From DASCOT01 sp965197275 (GTDB lineage Bacteria > Acidobacteriota > UBA890 > WLXD01), in the NCBI GenBank assembly GCA_965197275.1, contig CBDAMQ010000034.1, forward strand, positions 434,001-498,000: a stretch of 64,000 nucleotides of DNA. Direction: 5' to 3'. Shown here piece after piece: positions 52,855 through 61,324 of the stretch (position 1 is its first letter; every line of letters starts with the position of its first letter). The notes under the pieces are model-generated. The model did no database searches. It saw only the letters and a list, made by a program, of their open reading frames with translations, and was not told where the DNA came from. Both the position numbers and the translations under genes were made by a program.

Positions 52855-54027
52855 CTAGGCGAGCAAGTCGGTCAGGAAGCGGTCGTAACCGGAGGCGATG
52901 GCCTCCCATGAGTAGTTGTCGCGGGTGTACTGTGCCCCCTGCCGCGCCAACGACGACCGCAGATCCGGATCTCCGATTAACAGGTCGAGCGCTTCGCTGA
53001 ACTCCTCGTAGCTCCGGTACCAAAGGCCACCGCCGCCGCGCTGGCAATGTTCTACGTAGGCACCGCTGCCGCCATTGGCCAGCACCGGGGTGCCGGCGGC
53101 GCTCGCCTCCAGCAGCACGATGCCGAAGCTCTCGAGGGCCGACGGTGCCACCAGCACAGTGGCTTCGGCGAGTCGCCGACGCTTCTCTTCGTTGGACACG
53201 AAGCCCAGGGCCTTGATCCAGGGCTCGTCCGGCAATCGCATTGCCGTCTCGCCCATCAGCCACAGCGTCGGCGAGGCCCCAGTGTCCTTTCTGTATCGAC
53301 GTACGTGGGCGATCAGCTGGCCGACGCCTTTCCCCTCCTCGATGCGCCCGGCGTATAGCAGCGCCGGAGCGTCCGGGGATGGTTCGGCCGCTTGCTGTGC
53401 AGCCTCCAGGAGCGCGAGATCCTCTACGCCGACGCCGATAACCCGCCTCTTGGCCTGAGCGTCCGGAAACCGTCGTCTGACGAGCTCAGCCTCAGACTCG
53501 GTATTGAACGCCAGCCCGGCAGGGAGCCTGAAAACTGCCTCGTAGCTGTCGAGATACAAGGGCGCCTCGTCGTGGGCAGTGGGTACCAGAACGCTCCGCT
53601 CCGGGGCAGCATGGACACCATGCACGGTCGGATAGTAGAGGTAAGTGAAAAACAATAGAGCGTCGGCCTCACCGCTGCGGGCATGCAGGTGGTCGACGAG
53701 CGTCGGCACGAACGGCCCCTGTGCATCGATCCAGGCGAGCTCGTCGGCCGGCGTAGGCGTACCCGAAAAAAGGTGCTCCGAAAGGGCATTGAAGTCCGCC
53801 ATATGGCGTTCGCACTCGGTGCGGAAACGATGCACGCGCACGCCGTTGAGGGTCTCTTTCCCGGCCGCATAGTGGTTCGCCCAGGTACGGTAGGACGTGG
53901 CACAGGAGGTCAGTACCTGTACGTCGTGCTGCTGCGCCACAAGCCCCTCCGCGACACCGCGACACAACCGCTCGGCGCCGCCGACAACGTCGATGCCGTA
54001 GCGCTGCACGATCAGGATCAGCTTCAC
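52855..54027 (-). CDS. GT4-type glycosyltransferase
   Basis: A 390-residue GT-B transferase, last gene of a six-gene minus-strand operon. Begins MKLILIVQRYGIDVVGGAER (the GGAE glycine loop), then ALLYAGRIEEGKGVGQLIAH, the region TVLVAPSALESFGIVLLEAS and AGTPVLANGGSGAYVEHCQR. A closely similar layout (VQRYGEQLSGGAE, GGLWYRNSAEF) is seen in the gene at 57372-58592, so the two belong to one subfamily. It overlaps the preceding gene by four bases. Probably adds a sugar to an O-antigen-like glycan. Confidence 0.85.
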   Translation of the reverse strand: MKLILIVQRYGIDVVGGAERLCRGVAEGLVAQQHDVQVLTSCATSYRTWANHYAAGKETLNGVRVHRFRTECERHMADFNALSEHLFSGTPTPADELAWIDAQGPFVPTLVDHLHARSGEADALLFFTYLYYPTVHGVHAAPERSVLVPTAHDEAPLYLDSYEAVFRLPAGLAFNTESEAELVRRRFPDAQAKRRVIGVGVEDLALLEAAQQAAEPSPDAPALLYAGRIEEGKGVGQLIAHVRRYRKDTGASPTLWLMGETAMRLPDEPWIKALGFVSNEEKRRRLAEATVLVAPSALESFGIVLLEASAAGTPVLANGGSGAYVEHCQRGGGGLWYRSYEEFSEALDLLIGDPDLRSSLARQGAQYTRDNYSWEAIASGYDRFLTDLLA

Positions 54028-55151
54028 GGCACCGCCTCTGGCGCGCCCGAAGGCGCAGTGGCCTGCAGCCCGGCGAGCCCGGCGAGTGTCCTCGTCCAGC
54101 GTGGGATCACGGCGTCCGGCGCGAAATGCTCAATCCGCCGTTTCGCGTTCCGTCGCAGTTGCGTGCGCAGTATCTGATCATCGGCCAGCACCGAGAGCGC
54201 CTCGGCGACACCCGCCGGATCATCGCCGGTGTAGGTTACGCCTGCATCTCCGAGGGTTTCCGGAATCGCCGCTGCGTGGCGAGCCAGAATCGGCACGCCG
54301 AAGTGCATCGCCTCGATGAGCGGTGCACAGAAGCCCTCGTGTGCGCTAGTGCACAGGTAGGCGTCCGCGGCACGGTACAGCGTCACTAGGTCCCGATGGG
54401 ACACGCGTCCGAGCAACACGACGCGGTTGTTGAGCTCGAGTTGGCGGAACAGATCCACCAACGCCGTTGTGTACGCGCCCATGCCCTTCCCGCCGCCGGC
54501 GACATAGAAACGCGACGATGGATGTATGAAGCGAGTGTAGTAGGCGGCGACGCGGAGGAAGTCCTCGATACGTTTGTTCGGTGACAGTCGCCCAACCGTG
54601 ATGAAGACCTGGCCGGGCCAGGCGAGCTGTTCTGCCAGGACGGGTCCCGAATCCACGTCATAGCGTGCTAGGTCTATGGGTAGCGGCAGCGTCGTCGTGC
54701 GCGAGAATCCCACGCTGCGAAGGTCGGCGGTGTTGTAGTTGGAAACCCCGATCGCGAGATCGACACGGTCGGAACGCGCCAGCTCGATGAGCTGATCGCG
54801 ACCTACCTTGGTCAGGCGCGCCACCTCAGGACACAGTGGAAGCAACAGTTCCGGCGGTGTGAGGTTGTGATAGACGATCACGCGCTTACCGGCGCATTCG
54901 AGTAGCTTGCTGTCCAGCGGCGAGGCCAGCGCATAGTGGAGGATTGTCACGTCGCTGGTTCCAGGTGGCTCGAACGCGCGAAGCGGCAGCACGCGTCCGG
55001 CAAGCTCACGGTCGATGGTCAGCGCGTAGATTCCGGCGTCGAACCCGGCGCGCTCGAGACCAGCAGCGAGATGGAGCGCTGCGTCGCCGGTAGCGTCTCG
55101 CACGTGTGCCGCGGGGAGCAACTGATCAACGCGGATTCGCCGGGCGGTCAT
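54024..55151 (-). CDS. GT4-type glycosyltransferase
   Basis: A 375-residue transferase starting MTARRIRVDQLLPAAHVRDA at ATG 55151, which overlaps the stop of the upstream gene as ATGA. The frame stays open to 55928, but that part is antiphase to the neighbouring coding gene and is not real. Features: DVTILHYALASPLDSKLLEC, VIVYHNLTPPELLLPLCP, VFITVGRLSPNKRIEDFLRV and AYLCTSAHEGFCAPLIEAMH. It resembles the two following paralogues in layout (HYALAS, YHNLTP) but is more distant. Confidence 0.85.
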   Translation of the reverse strand: MTARRIRVDQLLPAAHVRDATGDAALHLAAGLERAGFDAGIYALTIDRELAGRVLPLRAFEPPGTSDVTILHYALASPLDSKLLECAGKRVIVYHNLTPPELLLPLCPEVARLTKVGRDQLIELARSDRVDLAIGVSNYNTADLRSVGFSRTTTLPLPIDLARYDVDSGPVLAEQLAWPGQVFITVGRLSPNKRIEDFLRVAAYYTRFIHPSSRFYVAGGGKGMGAYTTALVDLFRQLELNNRVVLLGRVSHRDLVTLYRAADAYLCTSAHEGFCAPLIEAMHFGVPILARHAAAIPETLGDAGVTYTGDDPAGVAEALSVLADDQILRTQLRRNAKRRIEHFAPDAVIPRWTRTLAGLAGLQATAPSGAPEAVP

Positions 55152-56227
55152 ACGTCGATGCCGATCCCGTTGAGCAGCGCGAACAGGGTCGCGAGTCCAC
55201 GGTGCGATTCGAACTGTGCGAGGAGCTTTCGTTGCCGCGCCAGAAGCTGTTGCCGCAGTACGTCGTTGGTGAGGATGCTGGAAACGGCCTCGCTGACGAT
55301 GGCGGGATCCTTGTCCTCGAGAAGGAGGACGCCGCCACCGGTCGAGAACGGGATTGCCGCTGCCGAGAACGCGACGACCGGTATGTCGCGGTGGATAGCT
55401 TCGAACAGCGGCACACAGAACCCCTCGTGCTCGGAGAGGCAAACGAACACATCGGCTACCCGATAGTAGGCGCGAAGCTCTTCCTCGGACACATGTCCCG
55501 TGAAGCGAACCCCGTTGGTGCGAAGCTCCCCCATGAGTCGCTGTAGGGCGTGGTGGTAGGTGGCGAACGGCCCGTGATCGCCAACGATCAGCAGTTGGGC
55601 ACGGTGGTCGACATATCGCTGGTAGTAGGTGAAGGCGCAGATGAGATCCTCGATGCGCTTGTTGGGAACAATGCGCCCAACGAACAGCCAGGTGGTGCGA
55701 TCTTCCTGGTGAAGCTCGAGCACCATCCGATCGGCGTGCTCGGAGAGGCTCTCGAGGTCGAGCAACAGCGGTAGAACGCCAGTGGGCTCGAAGCCGAGCT
55801 CCTCGAGCTCGTGGCGGTTGTACTCCGAGTCGCCGAGTGCGAGCGAAGTTCGCTGACGCAGGGAGGCCAGCTGCAGCCGCCCCGCTGCGCACGACTGCGC
55901 AATCCCCAGTTCGTAGGGGATGAACCACTCGGCCGGCGTGATGTTGTGGTAGATGAGCACGAGTCGATCGTCGATTTCGCGGGCCAGCGTCGACACGGCG
56001 GATGCCATCGAGTAGTGAAGCAACACGACGTTCTCCGTTGCTGCGACGTCGCGGTACTCGCGATAGTGCCGCACGTCGAGGCCCATGCGAGGGTCTATCA
56101 GCTCCACGAAGATCTCCGACTCGTGGCCAGCGATACGGAGTGCGTCGCGGATCTGGAGAGCCTCGTTGCCAATGGCATCGCCGTAGGCAGCAGAGACCGA
56201 GAGCTGGTGAATCGCCGCCGGCTTCAT
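55148..56227 (-). CDS. GT4-type glycosyltransferase, tandem paralogue A
   Basis: A 359-residue transferase beginning MKPAAIHQLSVSAAYGDAIG. Motifs: AGHESEIFVELIDPRMGLDV, VVLLHYSMASAVSTLAREID, VLIYHNITPAEWFIPYELGI, TTWLFVGRIVPNKRIEDLIC and VFVCLSEHEGFCVPLFEAIH. It is collinear over its whole length with the gene at 56256-57335; identity looks well above half by eye, so one arose from the other by tandem duplication. The sugar donor is unknown. Confidence 0.87.
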   Translation of the reverse strand: MKPAAIHQLSVSAAYGDAIGNEALQIRDALRIAGHESEIFVELIDPRMGLDVRHYREYRDVAATENVVLLHYSMASAVSTLAREIDDRLVLIYHNITPAEWFIPYELGIAQSCAAGRLQLASLRQRTSLALGDSEYNRHELEELGFEPTGVLPLLLDLESLSEHADRMVLELHQEDRTTWLFVGRIVPNKRIEDLICAFTYYQRYVDHRAQLLIVGDHGPFATYHHALQRLMGELRTNGVRFTGHVSEEELRAYYRVADVFVCLSEHEGFCVPLFEAIHRDIPVVAFSAAAIPFSTGGGVLLLEDKDPAIVSEAVSSILTNDVLRQQLLARQRKLLAQFESHRGLATLFALLNGIGIDV

Positions 56228-56255
56228 GTTGAGACTCCGCGCGGCCTCGTTACAA

Positions 56256-57335
56256 TCATGCCTCGACGCCGATGTCCCGCAGGTGGGCGAACAGCGACTG
56301 CACGACGCTGTCGGTGGCGAGCTCGCCCAGCACGCGTCGCTGCCGCGCTAGCAGACGGGCGCGCAGCTCGCTGTCCTCGAGGACGCGTGCGACCGTCTCG
56401 GCGATGAGCGCCGGGTCCTTGTCTTCCACCATCAGAACACCGCCCCCGGTGGAGTAGGGGATGCCCGCTGCCGCGAACGCGATCGCCGGCAACTCGCTCT
56501 GGATGGCCTCGAACAACGGCACGCAGAATCCCTCGTGCTCGGAGAGACAAATCAGGATGTCAGCAACCCGATAGTAGGCGTTGAGCTCCGCATCCGAGAC
56601 ATGGCCTACGAAGTGGACGTCGGTGGCGTTGACCTCTCCGACGAACCGCTGCAGGTCGTAGTAGTAGGGAAGGATGTGCCGGTGCTCCCCGACGATCAGC
56701 AGCCGGGCACCATCGTTGACGTAGCGCTGGAAATAGGCGAACGCCCGGATCACGTCCTCGACACATTTGTTCGGCGCCACGCGCCCAACCGCGAGCCACG
56801 TCGGGCGATCGTCATCGTAGCGGCCAAGCACGCGGCTGCTCGCGGATCCATCGATTGCCGCCAGGTCGAGCAGCAGCGGGACGACCCCAGTGCGCTCGAA
56901 GCCGATCTCCTCAAGCTCGCGACGATTGTACTCGGACACTCCGAGGGCCAGCGACGTGCGCGATCGCAGCTTGGTGAGCTGCAGTCGGCCGGCCGCACAG
57001 TTGCGGGCAATCCCCGGTGAGTATGGCGCGAACCACTCCGGCGGGGTGATGTTGTGGTAGATCAAGACGAGAAGGTCGTCGAGCTCAGCAGCCATGCTCG
57101 ACACCGGAGAGGCCATCGAGTAGTGCAGCAGCACGACGTTGTCCTCCGAAGCGATGTCCCGATACTCTCGGTAGGGGTGCACGTGCTCGCCCATACTCGG
57201 GTCCAGCAGCTCGACGAAGATCTCCGATTCGTGCCCGGCAGCGCGGAGCGCTGTACGTATCTGGCGCATGTCGTTACCGATGGCGTCGCCCTGCGCCGCG
57301 GAGATCGAAAGCTGGTGAATGCCTCGGGGCTTCAT
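56256..57335 (-). CDS. GT4-type glycosyltransferase, tandem paralogue B
   Basis: A 359-residue transferase beginning MKPRGIHQLSISAAQGDAIG. Motifs match copy A: AGHESEIFVELLDPSMGEHV, VVLLHYSMASPVSSMAAELD, VLIYHNITPPEWFAPYSPGI, VGRVAPNKCVEDVIRAFAYF and LICLSEHEGFCVPLFEAIQS. Length is identical to copy A. The sequences differ mostly in surface-type positions and in the stretch after LLLDL. Two such copies could add the same sugar in different linkages. Confidence 0.87.
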   Translation of the reverse strand: MKPRGIHQLSISAAQGDAIGNDMRQIRTALRAAGHESEIFVELLDPSMGEHVHPYREYRDIASEDNVVLLHYSMASPVSSMAAELDDLLVLIYHNITPPEWFAPYSPGIARNCAAGRLQLTKLRSRTSLALGVSEYNRRELEEIGFERTGVVPLLLDLAAIDGSASSRVLGRYDDDRPTWLAVGRVAPNKCVEDVIRAFAYFQRYVNDGARLLIVGEHRHILPYYYDLQRFVGEVNATDVHFVGHVSDAELNAYYRVADILICLSEHEGFCVPLFEAIQSELPAIAFAAAGIPYSTGGGVLMVEDKDPALIAETVARVLEDSELRARLLARQRRVLGELATDSVVQSLFAHLRDIGVEA

Positions 57336-57371
57336 GCGATGCTCTTGGCTGTGGTCGCTGATCGGTCCATG

Positions 57372-58592
57372 TCAGCCGTGTCGTTCGTCTGGATCTCGCC
57401 GCGTCGAGTCATCCGCCCGGAGCCCGGCCAGCACGGCCTCATACTTGCCGACGATCGTCGGCCAAGTGTAGTTCGCCCGGTAGTAGGCGTGCCCACGCTC
57501 GCCGAGAGCAGTTCCGAGGCGTGGGTCGCGGACGAGCCAACGCACGCATTCTGCGAACTCAGCGCTGTTGCGATACCACAATCCGCCGTTGCTGCGCTCT
57601 GACTGGCCTTGGATCACGTCACAATGAGCGTTCACCACCACTGGCCGCGACAGTGCCCACGCCTCCAGCAACACCATCGACAGGCTCTCATAAAAGGACG
57701 GCATCACGAGCGCCGTCGACGCGGCCAGGGCGTCATATTTCTCTTGCTCGCTGACCCGTCCGAGGTGCACGATGCCCGGGTGTTCGGGAATCGGCATCAC
57801 GGCGCTGCCGGCGAGCACTAGCCGAGGCGGCTGCAGGCCTTCATCACGGAGGCGATCGTAGGTTCGCAGGAAAAAGTCGAACAGCTGAGCGCAACCCTTG
57901 TTGCGGTCGATACGGCCGATGTAGAGCAGAAACGGACCTTCGACATCGCGTGTGGCGCGGAACCGAGGTGCGTCGACCGGCGGCGGCTCGACGATTCCGA
58001 CCCCGACCACCACCCCGGGCACAGACTCGTTGCCGGCGTGACGATGGATCATCGCGCGTTCCTCTTGCGAGTTGTACATGATCGCCCTCGCCGACCGGAA
58101 CACGGGGTGGAACAGGGGTAGCTCGATCGCCGGGTCCGGCTCCGCCGTGGGAACCAGCACGCCCTTTCCGTCGACCGCTTGCATCGCTCGCCAGGTAGTC
58201 CAGTAGCGATACGAGAAGCAGATGAAGTAGTCGAAGCTGTCGCGATGGCGTTCAATCCACTTCAGCATCCTCGGCGAGTAGGGTCCCTGCGAATCCATCC
58301 AGGCGAGGGCGTCGCGCTCATCGTGTTGACGATGGAAGACGCGTTCCTGCAATCGGCCGAAGCGCTGAGGATCTCGGGGCCTTCGAACCGGGAATCGGTA
58401 GATCGGAATGCCGTCGAGGCTCGAGAGCCCACGCGGGTACTGATTGCGCCACGTCACGTAGTCTGCCGCGCAGGTTGTCACGACGACGAGCTCGTGTCGG
58501 CGGGCGAGTTGCTGTGCGATCAGCCGCGCATGGAGCTCGGCGCCGCCCGAGAGCTGTTCGCCGTATCGCTGAACAACGAGGGCGAGGCGCAA
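57372..58592 (-). CDS. GT4-type glycosyltransferase
   Basis: A 406-residue transferase. I take TTG 58592 (MRLALVVQRYGEQLSGGAEL) as the start, since the upstream gene ends at 58597; the frame extends to 58673 only inside that gene. Motifs: HELVVVTTCAADYVTWRNQY, LAWMDSQGPYSPRMLKWIER, FLLYIGRIDRNKGCAQLFDF, IVHLGRVSEQEKYDALAAST and SFYESLSMVLLEAWALSRPV. It shares subfamily traits with the gene at 52855-54027, including the QGPYSPRMLKWI / QGPFVPTLVDHL region. Confidence 0.85.
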   Translation of the reverse strand: MRLALVVQRYGEQLSGGAELHARLIAQQLARRHELVVVTTCAADYVTWRNQYPRGLSSLDGIPIYRFPVRRPRDPQRFGRLQERVFHRQHDERDALAWMDSQGPYSPRMLKWIERHRDSFDYFICFSYRYWTTWRAMQAVDGKGVLVPTAEPDPAIELPLFHPVFRSARAIMYNSQEERAMIHRHAGNESVPGVVVGVGIVEPPPVDAPRFRATRDVEGPFLLYIGRIDRNKGCAQLFDFFLRTYDRLRDEGLQPPRLVLAGSAVMPIPEHPGIVHLGRVSEQEKYDALAASTALVMPSFYESLSMVLLEAWALSRPVVVNAHCDVIQGQSERSNGGLWYRNSAEFAECVRWLVRDPRLGTALGERGHAYYRANYTWPTIVGKYEAVLAGLRADDSTRRDPDERHG

Positions 58593-58596
58593 TAGC

Positions 58597-59082
58597 TCAG
58601 CAACGTTCGCCGGCAGAGGCGCCGTCGCTGCGATCCCTGAGCTCATCGACGTGTGTCGATAGCTCGTGCACACGGTGGCGCAAAGCCGCGTTCTCGAGCG
58701 TCAGCTCATGGATAGCGTTCGCCAGCCCGAGGTTGATCTTGAACTGTTTGTGTAGCGGCGCGTCAAGGTTGACGGCCACCTTCACGAAAGGGCGAAGTAG
58801 GAGTCGGACAGCGGTGATGATCGCCCCGATCAAGCCGTCGTGTGACGTTCGAAGGTCTGCAGGAGTGATGTTCCAGTCGCCCTGCAGGCGCAGTTCCTGT
58901 TGCAGCTCGTAGGGGCGTTCGTCATCCAGATCAACGGCTTCCCGCAGCCGCCTCAGTTGGTCGCTCTCCGCCGCGGCGGGCTCCTCGCTGCTACGTCCTG
59001 CCGCGCGTGCCTGCACCTGGTCCATCAGTCGCTTGACGTCGATGTCCTGGTAATCGATCTCGTAGCCGTGGTTGTCGGACAT
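58597..59082 (-). CDS. Small conserved protein of glycan gene clusters
   Basis: A 161-residue soluble protein that leads the glycosyltransferase operon. It begins MSDNHGYEIDYQDIDVKRLM; the pattern I-D-V-x-x-L-M followed by a charged helix is found in short proteins, or N-terminal parts of glycosyltransferases, in O-antigen clusters. Then come WNITPADLRTSHDGLIGAII, a hydrophobic piece (TAVRLLLRPFVKVAV) and a C-terminal coiled coil with NAIHELTLENAALRHRVHEL. It may hold the transferases together at the membrane. Catalytic motifs are absent, so I do not call it an enzyme. Confidence 0.6.
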   Translation of the reverse strand: MSDNHGYEIDYQDIDVKRLMDQVQARAAGRSSEEPAAAESDQLRRLREAVDLDDERPYELQQELRLQGDWNITPADLRTSHDGLIGAIITAVRLLLRPFVKVAVNLDAPLHKQFKINLGLANAIHELTLENAALRHRVHELSTHVDELRDRSDGASAGERC

Positions 59083-59162
59083 TGGTGCTCGCCAGGAAAC
59101 GCTGCGGCTCGCGAAGAGATTCAGAGTGCAGCGTAATCTTAGCAGCGGGTGCCGTGGCCGGC

Positions 59163-59470
59163 TCAGCGTATGTAGAGGACGGCGCAGACAGCCGCACCCC
59201 AGAGGAACACCGCCGCCATCATGCTGCGATCACGGCTGCGACCGGGTCGCTGATCTCAGCGCGGTTCGCCGCCAGGTGAAGGAACCGCAAGAACGCGCAC
59301 AACAAAGGGAATGGTCAGCGGCATCAACGGCGAGCCCAATCGATCGGCGGTTCCTTGATCGGCGGTGTAGAGCGCGTATGAGATCACGCCGACAGCGGAC
59401 GAGCAGGTTCTTGGTCCACTGTTGGGGGCGCAGCGAGCGCAGCAGATCGGGCGTTCGATGGCCAGCAGCA
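59163..59470 (-). pseudogene. Remnant of a UbiA-family (decaprenyl-phosphate phosphoribosyltransferase-like) gene
   Basis: Three pieces of one family lie in order on the minus strand but in different frames. At 59451-59398 PDLLRSLRPQQWTKNLLV matches the N-terminus of these membrane prenyltransferases. At about 59385-59290 VISYALYTADQGTADRLGSP and PLTIPFVVR match the C-terminal third. At 59235-59163 DRSMMAAVFLWGAAVCAVLY and a stop match the final helix. The catalytic middle of about 200 residues is missing. So an internal deletion plus frameshifts destroyed the gene. Such enzymes make polyprenyl-phosphoryl ribose for arabinan-like sugars, which fits the adjacent glycan cluster. Confidence 0.65.
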
Positions 59471-59491
59471 GCCCGTAACGGCGACGCGGTT

Positions 59492-59821
59492 CTACATTTC
59501 CGGTGCGAAATTGAAGATCAACAGAATTGCGATCAACAGCGCGTAGATGGCCAACGACTCGATGAGCACGAGGCCGAAGATCATCGACGCCCTGATCGGG
59601 CCCGCAGCACTGGGGTTCCTTGCGATGCCCTCGAGGGCGGCGGCGATGGCGCGGCTCTGGGCGATGCCGCAACCAGCAGCTGCGATTGCCATGCCGAGGC
59701 CCGCCCCCAGCGCGACCGACCAGCCAACGTCGTAGTTGTTAGCGGCTTCCTGCGCCATGGCGAGGTTAGGGGTCAGTAATGCGAACGCGGTGGTCGCGAC
59801 GAGGGCGAGCCGCTTGGACAT
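59492..59821 (-). CDS. atpE: F-type ATP synthase subunit c with an N-terminal signal peptide-like extension
   Basis: A 109-residue ring subunit. The two-helix hairpin spans about residues 33-105: helix 1 with VALGAGLGMAIAAAGCGIAQ, the polar loop LEGIARNPSAAG and helix 2 with the ion-binding E88 in FGLVLIESLAIYALLIAILL. Q55, E88, S89 and Y93 align with the ligands known from sodium-binding rings; the proline four residues before the Gln is absent. Residues 1-23 (RLALVATTAFALLTPNLAMA) look like a cleavable signal. ATG 59821 has AAGGAG at good spacing; the frame runs on to 60001 through a repeat and is not real there. It is separated from atpB by the repeat, and b/F1 genes are elsewhere. Confidence 0.93.
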   Translation of the reverse strand: MSKRLALVATTAFALLTPNLAMAQEAANNYDVGWSVALGAGLGMAIAAAGCGIAQSRAIAAALEGIARNPSAAGPIRASMIFGLVLIESLAIYALLIAILLIFNFAPEM

Positions 59822-59868
59822 CGGAGTGCTCCTTTCCAGAGGGGCCGAGGCCGAACGAGCCTGGCGGC

Positions 59869-60146
59869 CTAGTGGCCTGTAACAGATGAACGTTGCATAT
59901 CGCAGATGGGATTTGCGGGTGAGATCAAGGCGCGGGGAGGCAGGCGATGCAATGGGCATCGTTGACGAGGCGCAACGCTGATATCGCCCGCAACTGCCCA
60001 TCTGTCCGGAAGATGATGGCGAAATCGGCCCGTCTGCGGCGTTGCCCCTCCTCGAAGATGGGCAAACATCGTCTCGTCGGTGCGCCTGGCATCCGGACCC
60101 ATTTCGTCATCACGATATCCAACGATCATCTGCTACAGGCCATTAG
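59869..60146. repeat. Dispersed element copy 2 (full, 278 bp)
   Basis: A non-coding element with terminal inverted repeats: left CTAGTGGCCTGTAACAGATG, right CATCTGCTACAGGCCATTAG. The internal sequence aligns, in reverse orientation, with copy 3 at 63316-63774, except for the nested insertion there. It lies between atpB and atpE, and its right end supplies the TAA stop codon of atpB (60143-60145). It has no transposase, so it would be a MITE or REP-like element mobilised in trans, if mobile at all. Confidence 0.85.
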
Positions 60147-60838
60147 TGTCCGTGCTCCAGCGAGCCGGCGATGTAGAGCATCGACAGCATCACGAAGACG
60201 AAGGTCTGCATGAACGACACGAAAACGCCCAATGGCGCAAAGATTACCGGCAGGCCGATCGGTAGCAGGAAGAAGAAGACACCGGCGAGCGTATGCTCGG
60301 CGAACATGTTCCCGAACAGCCGGATCGACAGCGAGATGGGTCGCGATAAATGGCTGAGGATCTCGATGGGGATCATCAGGGGGGATAGCCATACGGGGTC
60401 GGCGATGAACTGCTGCAGGTATCGTGACCCCTGGGCGCGAATGCCGATGAAATTATAAATCAGGAACGAGGAGACCCCCAGCGCAGCTGTCGTGTTGAGA
60501 TCCGACGTGGGTGGCTGTAGTCCCGGCACGAAGCCGACCAGGTTCGAGAGCAAGATGAACAGGGCGATCGGGCCCATGACCCTGGCGTACTTGCGACCGT
60601 TCTCGCCGATAAACGAATCGCACATCGTGTTGATCGACGCCACGCCGATCTCGAGCATTTGCTGCGCCGGGCCGGGCTCGTACACCGAGAAGCGCCGGGC
60701 AACCAACGGCAGGGTCGCCAGCGACAGCGCCACGACGAACCACGCCATGACGACCTGGTCGGTGATGAACCCGGCGCCGAAGACGGCGTCAAGGCCCCCG
60801 TGCAACCAGCTGTAGAGGGCAGAGACCTCGTGCTCCAT
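60143..60838 (-). CDS. atpB: F-type ATP synthase subunit a
   Basis: A 231-residue membrane subunit that with the c-ring forms the ion path. Six or so helices are visible: TDQVVMAWFVVALSLATLPL, VMGPIALFILLSNLVGFVPG, and the essential arginine in PISLSIRLFGNMFAEHTLAG, then LLPIGLPVIFAPLGVFVSFM and TFVFVMLSMLYIAGSLEHGH. It starts at ATG 60838, 18 bp from the atpI stop. The last three residues are followed by a TAA that belongs to the end of the dispersed repeat, so the element inserted just at the end of the gene. Confidence 0.95.
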   Translation of the reverse strand: MEHEVSALYSWLHGGLDAVFGAGFITDQVVMAWFVVALSLATLPLVARRFSVYEPGPAQQMLEIGVASINTMCDSFIGENGRKYARVMGPIALFILLSNLVGFVPGLQPPTSDLNTTAALGVSSFLIYNFIGIRAQGSRYLQQFIADPVWLSPLMIPIEILSHLSRPISLSIRLFGNMFAEHTLAGVFFFLLPIGLPVIFAPLGVFVSFMQTFVFVMLSMLYIAGSLEHGH

Positions 60839-60856
60839 GACCGTTTCTTGGGCGAA

Positions 60857-61261
60857 TTAGGAGCGGCGATCGGCGCCGGCGGAGAGGTAGAGAATCGCTT
60901 CCAGAAGGACCGCGATAACGAGAATCGAGAGCCCCAGGGCGACCGGAATCGGCCCCACCCCTGGCAGCAGGACGATAGCACAGAGCCCAATACCCAGCAA
61001 CACATAGCGGCTCAGCAGAAGCAGCGCCTGGCGACCCCCCGGGGGGTCTTGGTCGGCCCCGACGATGCCCTTGGCTGTCGCTACTAACTCCTTGAAATTC
61101 AATAACATGAGGACTCCCGAGAGCAGCAGCCCGGCGACCTGGGTGAGCGACCATGTAGCGCCGCCGACGACGACCGTCAGGGCGACGAGAGCTCCGATCG
61201 AATTGCGTTTCAGACGTCGGACCAGATCGTCCGTTTCGTCCGTGGCTGCCGGGTCATGCAT
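60857..61261 (-). CDS. atpI: ATP synthase subunit I (AtpI-like assembly factor)
   Basis: A 134-residue protein with four membrane helices: SIGALVALTVVVGGATWSLT, AGLLLSGVLMLLNFKELVAT, LLLLSRYVLLGIGLCAIVLL and IPVALGLSILVIAVLLEAIL. The pattern and position before atpB match ATP_synt_I, which aids assembly of the c-ring. I prefer ATG 61261 (MHDPAATDETDDL); GTG 61312 would add 17 residues. It lies 63 bp after the ATP-grasp gene. Confidence 0.8.
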   Translation of the reverse strand: MHDPAATDETDDLVRRLKRNSIGALVALTVVVGGATWSLTQVAGLLLSGVLMLLNFKELVATAKGIVGADQDPPGGRQALLLLSRYVLLGIGLCAIVLLPGVGPIPVALGLSILVIAVLLEAILYLSAGADRRS

Positions 61262-61324
61262 GGGCGTATGGGTGCTTCGGCCGTCGGTCGGCGATGTCCG
61301 GTGAACTACCACTGCTACGGGACA

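Noticed and set aside
55152..55928. Extension of the glycosyltransferase at 54024-55151
   Set aside because: It overlaps the coding region of the neighbouring transferase in another frame and is Arg/Ala-rich noise.
59822..60001. Extension of atpE
   Set aside because: It reads through the dispersed element; a strong Shine-Dalgarno precedes ATG 59821.
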